Part shown: positions 24,875 to 32,701 of the stretch, piece by piece
Layout of the letters: every line of letters starts with the position of its first letter
Position numbering within the stretch: the first letter of the stretch is position 1
From: Prochloron sp965198675
Lineage (GTDB): Bacteria; Cyanobacteriota; Cyanobacteriia; Cyanobacteriales; Prochloraceae
Direction of reading: 5' to 3'
Assembly (NCBI GenBank): GCA_965198675.1
Contig: OZ240666.1
Span: forward strand, 2,232,001-2,296,000
Length of the DNA: 64,000 nucleotides
The notes under the pieces: generated by a model
What the model saw: the letters and a program-made list of their open reading frames with translations, nothing else
Database searches by the model: none
What the model was told of the DNA's origin: nothing
Position numbers and translations under genes: made by a program

Positions 24875-25777
24875 AACCCATTTGAGATCTTTTTAAGTAA
24901 TGGCTAGCCTTTTAAGCATCAGTCGGACAAAACATAGACTAATCTTGGTATTAGCATGCTCAAGAGTCCTTTCAAAGTTTTTGACCAAACTCTTGCATCT
25001 TTCCATCCACGAATTAGTTCTTTCAATCACCCACCGCGCTTTTACTGGCACAAAACCGGTTTTTCCTTCCTTTTTCTTTTGAGCTTTTGATGGTTTACGG
25101 GAGACCTTAAATCTAATCTTAGTCATAATCGCCGGATAAATTTTATGTAATTCCTGGGTCAGTTTTTCTGGGTGATATCCATGGTCAAGCAAAATGGTAA
25201 TCTTGGGGATGTTGACTGGTTTAGACTTGAAATAATCTATGTTTTTCGATAACATTTCAATCAAACCCACATCGTCAGATACCGATGCTTTGGTGCAATG
25301 ACTAAAAAAAGGAAAGCCCAAAGTATCTACTGCTAGATGTCTTTTAAGACCATTGGTAGACTTGTAAAAACAAAACCCTTTCGACTTTACACTGGCGTTA
25401 CAGGTATTTTTTACCGCTTGGGAGTCAATGATGATTAGGGTTGTCCATTGCCCTTTTTTTTTAACTTGCTGACGGACTCTACTATGCAAGATATCTCTGA
25501 TTGCTTCGATTACCCCAAGCGATCGCCACTGTTTGTAGTACCAAAATACTGTGGAATAGGGGGGCAAGTCTTTGGGTAAGTCACACCAATTACAACCATT
25601 CTTTAATTGGTACAAGATACCATCTAAAATCTGCCTTTTACTCCATTTTGGTGGTCTTGTCTGTTTCTTTTTGGGCAACAGAGGTTCTATTATTTTCCAC
25701 TCCCCGTCTGTCAAACTACTTGAGTACGGCATTTTTTCCCTATTTTACTCCACAACAGAGATCTCAAATGGGTTCTA
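24872..25777 (-). mobile_element. IS5-family insertion sequence
   Basis: 906 bp bounded by perfect 19-bp terminal inverted repeats (TAGAACCCATTTGAGATCT at 24872-24890 and its complement at 25759-25777) and a TA target duplication at 24870-24871 and 25778-25779. It carries one intact transposase. The near-perfect ends and uninterrupted frame suggest a recent insertion. Confidence 0.93.
24893..25732 (-). CDS. IS5-family transposase (DDE)
   Basis: 279 residues. The N-terminal DUF4096-type domain has LTDGEWKIIEPLLP, ILYQLKNGCNWCDLPKD and STVFWYYKQWRS. The DDE core shows Asp in LIIIDSQAVKNT, Asp in ITILLDHGYHPE and Glu in ARWVIERTNSWMERC. A single full-length frame, so the programmed frameshift used by some IS5 subgroups is not needed here. 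It reads opposite to arsS and fills nearly the whole element. Confidence 0.93.
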   Translation of the reverse strand: MPYSSSLTDGEWKIIEPLLPKKKQTRPPKWSKRQILDGILYQLKNGCNWCDLPKDLPPYSTVFWYYKQWRSLGVIEAIRDILHSRVRQQVKKKGQWTTLIIIDSQAVKNTCNASVKSKGFCFYKSTNGLKRHLAVDTLGFPFFSHCTKASVSDDVGLIEMLSKNIDYFKSKPVNIPKITILLDHGYHPEKLTQELHKIYPAIMTKIRFKVSRKPSKAQKKKEGKTGFVPVKARWVIERTNSWMERCKSLVKNFERTLEHANTKISLCFVRLMLKRLAIT

Positions 25778-25782
25778 TAACA

Positions 25783-26034
25783 GTGACCAGTGACCAGTGA
25801 CCAGTGACCAGTGACCAGTGACCAGTTACCAGTTAGCAGTTAGCAGTTAGCAGTTACCAGTTAGCAGTTAGCAGTTACCAGTTACCAGTTAGCAGTTAGC
25901 AGTTACCAGTTAGCAGTTACCAGTTAGCAGTTACCAGTTACCAGTTACCAGTGACCAGTTACCAGTTACCAGTTACCAGTTAGCAGTTACCAGTTAGCAG
26001 TTACCAGTTAGCAGTTAGCAGTTACCAGTTACCA
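25783..26034. repeat. 36-unit heptamer array with three unit types
   Basis: Thirty-six uninterrupted 7-base units, 252 bp. By eye there are seven GTGACCA, sixteen GTTACCA and thirteen GTTAGCA, in a non-random order: six GTGACCA first, then alternating blocks of GTTACCA and GTTAGCA, with one GTGACCA two thirds of the way along. It lies between the IS5 element and a TVP38 gene and ends about 30 bases before that gene's ribosome site. Confidence 0.95.
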
Positions 26035-26074
26035 GGTGTTTACAGTAAAATGACTGAGACTAAAGGAGGAAAAA

Positions 26075-26806
26075 ATGAATTCTAAGCTCAAACTAGTTAT
26101 TGGCGCTATCGTCGTAGCCGCTTTAATTGTTGTAGCCAACCATTTCGGGGTGACGGAAAAGATAAATAATCTGTTGACCGCTGCTTTGGATTGGATCGAA
26201 AACCTCGGACCTATCGGTTATTTGGCTTTTATTCTCATCTACATCATCGCTTCCGCCCTCTTCATATCTGGAGCAGCTCTCACTTTAGGAGCTGGTTTAG
26301 CCTTTGGAGTAGTGAAAGGTTCCATTTTGGTCTCCGCAGCCTCCGTTTTAGCCGCCACCGTGTCTTTTCTAATTGGTCGTTACATTGCTAGGAACAAGGT
26401 TGCTAAACTAATCGAAAAGCAGCCCAAATTTAAAGCTATCGACTCTGCGGTGGCTAAGGAAGGATGGAAGATTGTCGGTTTGACGAGGCTTTCCCCTATT
26501 TTCCCCTTCGTGTTCTTAAACTACGCTTTTGGAGTGACCCAAGTATCCCTGAGAGATTATGTGGTGGCTTCTTGGATTGGCATGATGCCGGGAACGGTAA
26601 TGTACGTCTATTTAGGTTCCCTGGGTAAACTTGCTGCTGAGGGCACCGGGGGGGAGGGAACCCTGAAATTGGTGCTCAATGTGGTGGGATTGCTGGCTAC
26701 GGTTGCTGTTACGGTTTATGTCACCAAAATTGCCAAAAAAGCTTTAGACAGTCAGTTGGAAAATGAAACAAATACACCGCTCCCAACCGCTGAAGACTCA
26801 CTCTAG
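26075..26806 (+). CDS. TVP38/TMEM64 (DedA-superfamily) membrane protein
   Basis: 243 residues with an N-terminal helix (LVIGAIVVAALIVVANHF) and four to five further hydrophobic segments. The SNARE-associated/VTT domain is clear: ALTLGAGLAFGVVKGSILVS, then the hallmark re-entrant segment GLTRLSPIFPFVFLNYAFGV and WIGMMPGTVMYVYLGSLG. Proteins of this superfamily act as lipid scramblases or transporters of polyprenyl or phospholipid carriers; the substrate here is unknown. A strong AAAGGAGG ribosome site precedes the ATG. It overlaps the next TVP38 gene by 44 bases in another frame. Confidence 0.88.
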   Translation: MNSKLKLVIGAIVVAALIVVANHFGVTEKINNLLTAALDWIENLGPIGYLAFILIYIIASALFISGAALTLGAGLAFGVVKGSILVSAASVLAATVSFLIGRYIARNKVAKLIEKQPKFKAIDSAVAKEGWKIVGLTRLSPIFPFVFLNYAFGVTQVSLRDYVVASWIGMMPGTVMYVYLGSLGKLAAEGTGGEGTLKLVLNVVGLLATVAVTVYVTKIAKKALDSQLENETNTPLPTAEDSL

Positions 26807-28531
26807 GGGAAAAGGAAGGAGAAAGTTACGATCCAGTCCTCGTTTGTGGCTGGCAGTTATCCTGGGAGCAGTACTACTATTCTGCCTTTTTGGTCCCCTG
26901 AAAGTCCTCTTCAACCAAGATTTATTGGTGGAATACCTGCGCGCCAACCCATGTTGTGTTGTCAGTTCGGGTCGAAGGAGTGGTCACCCACCCCAGCTCC
27001 CTTTCAAAACCGTGCATGAGACTTTCACCTCACACGGCTCCTATGACCTACGGGCTGAAACTCGCCTCATATAAGGCTAGAAACCCTTTGATTACCTCTA
27101 TCCGTTTGGTACCGGGGGTTGTGGCAATCTTCGCCTTTCTTCTTTCCCTTTTCAGTCTTACTGGTTCCTACTCGGATTTATCAGGACTCTAAACTACCTT
27201 GACCTAAAATTCAGAACTAGGTTATCCTCTTCGTCCGTATCTCTACGGCGGTATTCGGTATTATTTCAACCTCAGGCATCCCTTTTGGGTAGAAATTAGC
27301 TCTCGGTCATTGCGGGCAATTGTTTCTGCTATTTCTAGCTTGCGTTTCGTTCCCGCGTCCTATCCGAATGGCCTCGATAGAGGTATGCCTGCCCTCCCTC
27401 TCTGGGTACCACCCCTATGAGAGAGAACCATTCGTTTTTCCTCGTTCCAAATCAGAAATTGTTCCGAACCTTTAGGTCTCACCATTTCGCCCATCGACCC
27501 TCCAGAGAAACTCTTATCATGAGAAAGACAGAGTGGGGTTTTGATTATCGATTCAGAAGCCCATTAAAGAGGTCTCCCTCCAAACTAAACGGATTGCTCC
27601 GCGCTGTACTCCGAGATATGAGACGCTTTTTCCGGTGATTCACTTCACCTGTTTCCAAGATACCTGTTGACCTTAGATTCTCCTCATTAGCGGCAGTGTC
27701 ACTTTCGTGTCTGATTCCGCCCTGTTCCCAGCTTCACGCCCCGGAGGCTAACCCGGCAAGTCTGCTTGAATTCACAGCTGCGTGTGGGCAGATAGAGATT
27801 CACTTATCCCTTAAGTGGCTGGACTGTTTCACTGATTTCTGACCAGTTATTTCACCAGCAATCCTGATTTAGTTGTCAAAGTACAGTCGCCTGTTGGCTC
27901 CGATGTCCTTTCAGCGGGTTTACCCACTTATATTCCTCACCGTTCTTACCGTACCAAGCCCGGGTTTATATTTCGGCTACTAAGCCGCGATTTTCACCCG
28001 GAACGAGTCGCCCTCCCATTTATCCTGGTTTACGCAGCGGTAACAGTAATTGGGGTTCCTGGGACAATTTTAACTATTGCTGGGGGACTGGTATTTGGTC
28101 TGGACTGGGGGAGTTTGTGGTCCGTAATCGGGGCAACTTTAGGGGCCATGGGGTCATTTTGGGCTGCTCGTTACCTATTGCACGATTGGATTGAAAAGCG
28201 ATTTGGTGCTCACCCCGCTTTAGTTAAGTTTAAGGGTGCGGTGCTCGATAAACCCTTTTCCTTCGTGCTGGCGGTTCGTTTTGCTCCCATATCTCCTTTT
28301 AATGTGGTCAATTTTTTGTTTGGTTTAACTCCAATACATTGGGTTCCTTATAGTGTGGGAACCTTTATTGGCATTATTCCGGGAACCTTAGCTTATACTT
28401 GGCTAGGAACTAGTGGTTCAGAAGCAATTGCTGGGGGCGATCGCCTCCCTTTTTTCCTCGCTTTAGGTTTCCTGACCCTTCTCTCCATCATACCGTTTTT
28501 GGCTAGGAAAAAGCAGCGTTATCCCTCGTAG
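26763..28531 (+). pseudogene. Second TVP38/TMEM64 gene, interrupted by an antisense group II intron
   Basis: The host frame is 26763-26964 plus 28014-28531. The ATG at 26763 lies inside the previous gene; a Lys/Arg-rich N-terminus precedes the helix LWLAVILGAVLLFCLFGPLK. Removing 26965-28013 joins EYLRANPCCVV to IPFILVYAAVTVIGVPG without loss of frame. The rest shows LTIAGGLVFGLDWGSLWS, VRFAPISPFNVVNFLFGLTP and GTFIGIIPGTLAYTWLG, the VTT signature. About 239 residues if restored. Because the intron points the other way, it cannot be spliced from the host mRNA, so the gene should be inactive. Confidence 0.85.
26965..28013 (-). mobile_element. ORF-less group II intron (antisense to host gene)
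   Basis: 1,049 bp. Near the minus-strand 3' end, domain V is clear: GAGCCGTGTGAGGTGAAAGT (27020-27045 region) pairing with TCATGCACGGTTTTG. It is followed by a domain VI stem and an end in CGACCCGAAC, fitting the AY rule. The 5' end is GGGCGACTCGTTCCGGG, close to the GTGCG consensus. The boundaries are confirmed by exact, in-frame rejoining of the host gene. No reverse transcriptase frame remains, so movement would need a maturase supplied in trans. Confidence 0.85.
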
Positions 28532-29000
28532 AGTGGGCATTGCCCACCAATAAAATTAAAAAATAAACCACAGAGACACAGAGTACACAGAGAAATGGTG
28601 TGATTGAGTTTTCGTTCTACTCTCTCTGCGACTCAGCGCCTCGGCGTGAACAAAGGATGGTAATATAGAGATAGGTGCGACTCGATAGTCGCAGTAGGAC
28701 GCCAAGGGCGGTTGCTTCGCAATAGCGGACTAGCCGTCTAGTCAAGCAAGCAAGGAAAGTGTCTCTCCAGTCCTCGCCCGAAGGGGCATCGCCAGCAATG
28801 GGGGTGTCTCACAGTAGGATGCGTTACGCTAACCCATTTAATTTAGGATGCTACTACGTACGATGCGTTACGCCAACAAAGTTTGTATTGTTGCTACTAC
28901 TTACGGCTAGTAACGCATCCTACGACAGCTAACGCATCCTACGGACTAACTGATGCGTTACTAACGCATCCTACGGACTACGGACTAGGAAGATCGATGA
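28532..29000. repeat. Repeat-filled spacer (TAGGATGCGTTA and REP units)
   Basis: 470 bp with no gene. It starts with a GTGGGCATTGCCCAC palindrome (28533-28547) and a CACAGAGACACAGAG/GCGACTCAGCGCCTCGGCG stretch. A GGACGCCAAGGGCGGTTGC unit lies near 28691. Then come at least six copies, in both orientations, of TAGGATGCGTTA/TAACGCATCCTA (about 28814-28975). The last copy ends about 25 bases before the next gene. Confidence 0.8.
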
Positions 29001-29249
29001 ATGAATACTGAAGAAGCCAACAAAAATAAGCTTTCCCTTGAACTTAAAGAGTTGGTGGATTATATTGAAGAGATACAGAGCATATCTGATTTAGGGGATG
29101 AGTCAGAAACGGACAACTCCTTTGATAAGATAGAATCTTGGATTGAGAAAGCTAAACAGCAACAAAGTGAACGACGTCAAACTCTCAGATTAAATCATGA
29201 CAAGCGAAGAAAAAGAATTGCCAGGAAATGGAACTCTTACCAGTCTTAA
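29001..29249 (+). CDS. Small charged hypothetical protein
   Basis: 82 residues, acidic in the first half (LVDYIEEIQSISDLGDESET) and strongly basic at the end (RLNHDKRRKRIARKWNSYQS). Predicted mostly helical. It overlaps the start of the DUF6414-like gene by 53 bases, which suggests a co-transcribed pair. No recognised family. Start ATG at 29001, with only a weak ribosome site (GGAAGA). Confidence 0.5.
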   Translation: MNTEEANKNKLSLELKELVDYIEEIQSISDLGDESETDNSFDKIESWIEKAKQQQSERRQTLRLNHDKRRKRIARKWNSYQS

Positions 29250-30105
29250 GCATTTTATTTACTTAGATCGTAACCGTTTGCAATCCTATACATCCCAAAT
29301 GCTAGATGGTATTACACAGCTCCGTCAGCTCAACGAGACAATACGGGAAAGTTCTACGGATACCCCGGAGATTGAAAGTGGAACCGAAACTACAGAGTCT
29401 TTACGAGAGGGAGGAAGTGGTGGTAGTATCAAAATAGCTAAGGTAAACCAAAAACGCTACCAGAAGCGCTCCAAAACTAAAGGTTTTGAATCTGGTGGTA
29501 TGAGTATAACCACTGAGTCTCTTGAATCTTTGTCAGAAGAAAAGGTAAATTATGACAATATTTATATTAATCTAGAAAGAGACTTAATAAAAGCTAATTT
29601 CTTAAAAGAAGTTGATGGTCAATCACTTATGAATACCCATTGCCATTCTCTAGTGAAAGTCAGAGGATTAGCTAGATTCATGGATTGGAATTCTTTTTAA
29701 AAAATCGTCAACGGGATGAGTGAATTATTGCCTTATTTGGACAACGAGACGCGCAAAGGATTTGGCACCAACAAAAAAGAACTAAAAACAGCAGTTAAAG
29801 TCTTGGATATGTTTTCTCTTGGTTCTCTTACCATGCAAGCTCAAGTTGGCAGTGTCAATATTCTGGCATCTCTGAATGAAGAATATCTATCTATAACTCT
29901 AGATCAGCTCAGAGCTAGTTATATTATGCCGGGCGACGTGAATGTTATCATAGTAGGAGTCGTGGCTGGACAACAAAATTTTTCTAACCACTTTTCGGGT
30001 TTACCCGGAGATATGGATATGAGAGAATTATTGGAAGCTTTTGTTGGCAAAATAGACAAAGTAATAGATCCAATAGCTATCTATACAGAAATTGAGGTTT
30101 CATAA
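29197..30105 (+). pseudogene. DUF6414-like protein with one in-frame stop
   Basis: A single frame of 302 codons broken only by TAA at 29698-29700 (MDWNSF[stop]KIVNGMSELL). CAA-to-TAA would explain it, and the frame is unchanged on both sides. The N-terminus LKHFIYLDRNRLQSYTSQML resembles the start of DUF6414 proteins (from memory). A Gly/Thr-rich segment follows (TPEIESGTETTESLREGGSG). The distal part carries MPGDVNVIIVGVVAGQQNFS. The family lacks a firm function. The ATG at 29716 could restart the last 129 residues, but no ribosome site supports this. Confidence 0.6.
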
Positions 30106-30348
30106 CCATTCTTCCCTCTCTTATCTCTTCCTCTGTGTCCTCTGCGTCTCTGCGGTTTATTTTAGATGTTATAATGACAGACTACATTGGAATAATTAAG
30201 CTAGTGCGATTCCGTGGGCAATACCAACCCTACACCCGCCCAGAGGTGTGCTATAATTAGTAATTAGTACTGGTAACTGCCTGACTGCCCCGGTTGGCAT
30301 GAGCAGGACTGGTAACTGCTAACTGCTATAGTACATGGTAATTGATAA
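30106..30348. other. Spacer with heptamer and palindrome fragments
   Basis: 243 bp without a gene. It contains TCTGCGTCTCTGCGG-type dispersed repeat (30138-30155), two short GGTAACTG heptamer pieces (30270-30330) and GCATGAGCAGGAC, a fragment of the CTGCTC palindrome family. The ispF promoter should be here but is not recognisable. Confidence 0.45.
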
Positions 30349-30825
30349 ATGAACATCCGCATTGGTAACGGCTATGATATCCATAGACTAGTAGAAGGAA
30401 GACCCCTAATTCTCGGTGGAGTAAAAATTCCCCACTCCTTAGGCTTGCAGGGACACAGCGATGCTGACGTTCTCACCCATGCTATCATGGATGCTATGCT
30501 AGGTGCTCTAAGTTTGGGAGATATCGGTCATTATTTTCCTCCATCGGACCCGAAATGGAAAGGAGCTGATAGTTTATTATTATTAAAGGAGGTGAATGAA
30601 TTAGTGCTGGGACGGGGTTGGCAAATTAACAATCTGGACTCTGTCATTGTAGCAGAACGTCCCAAACTAAAACCCCATCTTCCAGCCATGATATCTAATC
30701 TAGCCAACACTTTAGCTATCAATGAGGATATAATTGGTATTAAAGCCACTACCAATGAGAAATTAGGACCAGTAGGAAAAGAAGAAGGTATTGCTGCTTA
30801 CGCTGTCGTCCTGTTAGTAAGATAA
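30349..30825 (+). CDS. ispF: 2-C-methyl-D-erythritol 2,4-cyclodiphosphate synthase
   Basis: Fifth enzyme of the MEP isoprenoid pathway; cyclises CDP-ME 2-phosphate to MEcPP with loss of CMP, as a zinc-dependent homotrimer. 158 residues, the normal size. Zinc ligands are in GNGYDIHRLVEG and LGLQGHSDADVLTHAIMDAM. IGHYFPPSDPKWKGADS and the C-terminal GIKATTNEKLGPVGKEEGIA complete the signature. The product feeds carotenoid, phytol and quinone synthesis. It is followed after 29 bp by the subtilase gene on the same strand. Confidence 0.97.
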   Translation: MNIRIGNGYDIHRLVEGRPLILGGVKIPHSLGLQGHSDADVLTHAIMDAMLGALSLGDIGHYFPPSDPKWKGADSLLLLKEVNELVLGRGWQINNLDSVIVAERPKLKPHLPAMISNLANTLAINEDIIGIKATTNEKLGPVGKEEGIAAYAVVLLVR

Positions 30826-30854
30826 GATAAAGAAAAGTATATGAGCAGGAGAAC

Positions 30855-32435
30855 ATGGGGAAAAAAGTGAAATGGTTCTTGGGGGCGTTAGCAACATCCG
30901 TATTAATGACACCCATCGCCATCGCCTTAGAAATTTCCGTAGGAGACAACGGCATTGGAGCCCGGCGCTTACACCAAGAACCCTATAATTTAATCGGGCG
31001 GAAAATTGCCATTGGTCAAGTAGAAATTGGTAGACCCGGTCGATTTGGTTTCGATAAAGCCGTATCTTGGAATCCCAAAATACCCATCGCTGGCATTTTC
31101 CACAAGGATACCCTCGCCAGTTCCAACACCCATGTAGATAACCACGCCTTTATAGTAGCTATGGTGATGGTCAGCGGTGATAAAAGGTTCCGGGAAGTGG
31201 CACCAGGTGCAAGACTCTACGCTTCAGCAGTGGGTTCCCCGATGGATAATGGACAACCAGAGGAGTGTCTCGCAAGTCAGCATGTAGCTCTGCAAAATGG
31301 GGGAGACGTGCGAGCCATTAATTTTAGTTTCGGGGAATCTTTGGAACGGGACCAACGCAAAGATGCTATTCTGGACGGTAATGCTCTCCTCACTCAATGC
31401 ATCGATTGGTCCAGTAGGGTTCACGACGTCCTCTATGTCATTGCTGGAAATCAGGGTCGGGGGGGTATTCCCATTCCTACAGACCACTATAATGGCATCA
31501 CCACTGCCTATACTACCAAGCGAGAAGGGAAATTTACTAAAGTGGATTTTGCCAACTTGAGTGCCCTCCCAAAGGGAATTGGCAGTAGTATAATTAAGCG
31601 AGAAATTAATGTAGGTGCAAGACGTGCTATTAGTTTACTTGCTCCGGGAAGCCAAATAACCTTATATAACCTAGAGGGAAAAATAACCCGGGTGAGTGGT
31701 ACGAGCTTTGCAGCACCCCACATTACTGCCTCAGTAGCTTTATTGCAAGAATATGGCGATGCTTTGTTGCAGAATATAGACTCTCGTCGTCACGAGGTAA
31801 TGAAGGCAGTATTGCTCAATGCAGGAGATAAGGTAGAAGATAGTGGGGATGGTTTCTATTTGGAAATGAACCACACTATTTTCAATGAGCATAATAGTAC
31901 TTGGTTCTCCTCCGATGCCTATACTGATGAGAGAATACCTCTGGATATCCAACTAGGTACCGGTCATCTGAATGTTTTCCGTGCCTATCAACAATTTAGC
32001 GCCGGTAAACAATCTCCTTCTTCTTCCGTGGAGAATATAGGTTGGGACTATGGTACTTTAGAGAGGAAATCTCATGTGGATTATAAGTTAGAGCAGCCCT
32101 TACAAGGTGGCAGTTTTGCCTCTATTACTTTAGCATGGGATCGCCTGGTGGAACTGAAGGATTTAGATGGAGATAAACAGTACGATATTGGGGAAACTTT
32201 CAGCGATCGCGGTTTAAATAACCTGGATATTTACCTCATTTCTACTGATAGGAATAATGAAACTGTCTGTTCTTCAGTTAGTGAGGTTGATAGTGTGGAA
32301 CATATCTTTTGTCCTGTTCCAGAAACTGGTTCTTATAAAATTCGCGTTCATTATCGTCAGCAAGTCAATGAGTCCGTTCAACCTTACGCCTTAGCTTGGT
32401 GGACATTACCAACCCCGCCCTTAATAATAAACTGA
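30855..32435 (+). CDS. Secreted S8-family (subtilisin-like) peptidase with a divergent catalytic site
   Basis: 526 residues with a signal peptide (VKWFLGALATSVLMTPIAIA). The serine motif is intact (RVSGTSFAAPHITASVALLQ) and the oxyanion Asn is in LYVIAGNQGRGG. The histidine region reads HVDNHAFIVAMVMVSGD. The usual catalytic Asp motif is replaced by IAIGQVEIGRPGRFG, with Glu in place of Asp, so activity is uncertain. The C-terminal 130 residues are beta-rich (LAWDRLVELKDLDGDKQYD, SYKIRVHYRQQV), like a pre-peptidase C-terminal domain. It probably acts outside the plasma membrane. Co-transcription with ispF is possible from the short gap. Confidence 0.8.
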   Translation: MGKKVKWFLGALATSVLMTPIAIALEISVGDNGIGARRLHQEPYNLIGRKIAIGQVEIGRPGRFGFDKAVSWNPKIPIAGIFHKDTLASSNTHVDNHAFIVAMVMVSGDKRFREVAPGARLYASAVGSPMDNGQPEECLASQHVALQNGGDVRAINFSFGESLERDQRKDAILDGNALLTQCIDWSSRVHDVLYVIAGNQGRGGIPIPTDHYNGITTAYTTKREGKFTKVDFANLSALPKGIGSSIIKREINVGARRAISLLAPGSQITLYNLEGKITRVSGTSFAAPHITASVALLQEYGDALLQNIDSRRHEVMKAVLLNAGDKVEDSGDGFYLEMNHTIFNEHNSTWFSSDAYTDERIPLDIQLGTGHLNVFRAYQQFSAGKQSPSSSVENIGWDYGTLERKSHVDYKLEQPLQGGSFASITLAWDRLVELKDLDGDKQYDIGETFSDRGLNNLDIYLISTDRNNETVCSSVSEVDSVEHIFCPVPETGSYKIRVHYRQQVNESVQPYALAWWTLPTPPLIIN

Positions 32436-32701
32436 TCTAGACGCAGAATAATATCACCTTGGCTTTGTAATATAACTGTAGTATGAGAGCGATCGCCCTA
32501 ATCTCTATTTATCCCGCTGTATGAACTACGCCGAGCCGCTACGCTGAGCGTTCCCCTCCTGGGAGGGGGTAGGGGTGGGTCGTTTCTGACGCTTCAACGC
32601 CCCTAGTTGCTTCATACTTCCGCATGAAGGTAGGATGCGTTACGCTAATCCTAACGGCAGCTACCGCATCCTAACGGCAGCTAACGCATCCTACGCGGCT
32701 G
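32436..32701. repeat. Repeat-rich spacer between convergent genes
   Basis: 266 bp between the subtilase stop and the STAND gene stop. It has a HIP1 site (32490-32497), a GCCGAGCCGCTACGCTGAGCG segment and three TAGGATGCGTTA-type units separated by ACGGCAGCTA (32631-32698). No gene seen. Confidence 0.6.

Noticed and set aside
9081..26034. CRISPR array in the repeat tracts
   Set aside because: The repeats are 7 bases long and contiguous, with no unique spacers of constant length and no cas genes nearby.
27417..27638. Small reading frames inside the intron at 26965-28013
   Set aside because: They read opposite to the intron RNA, have no reverse-transcriptase motifs and no ribosome sites; the region is structured intron RNA.
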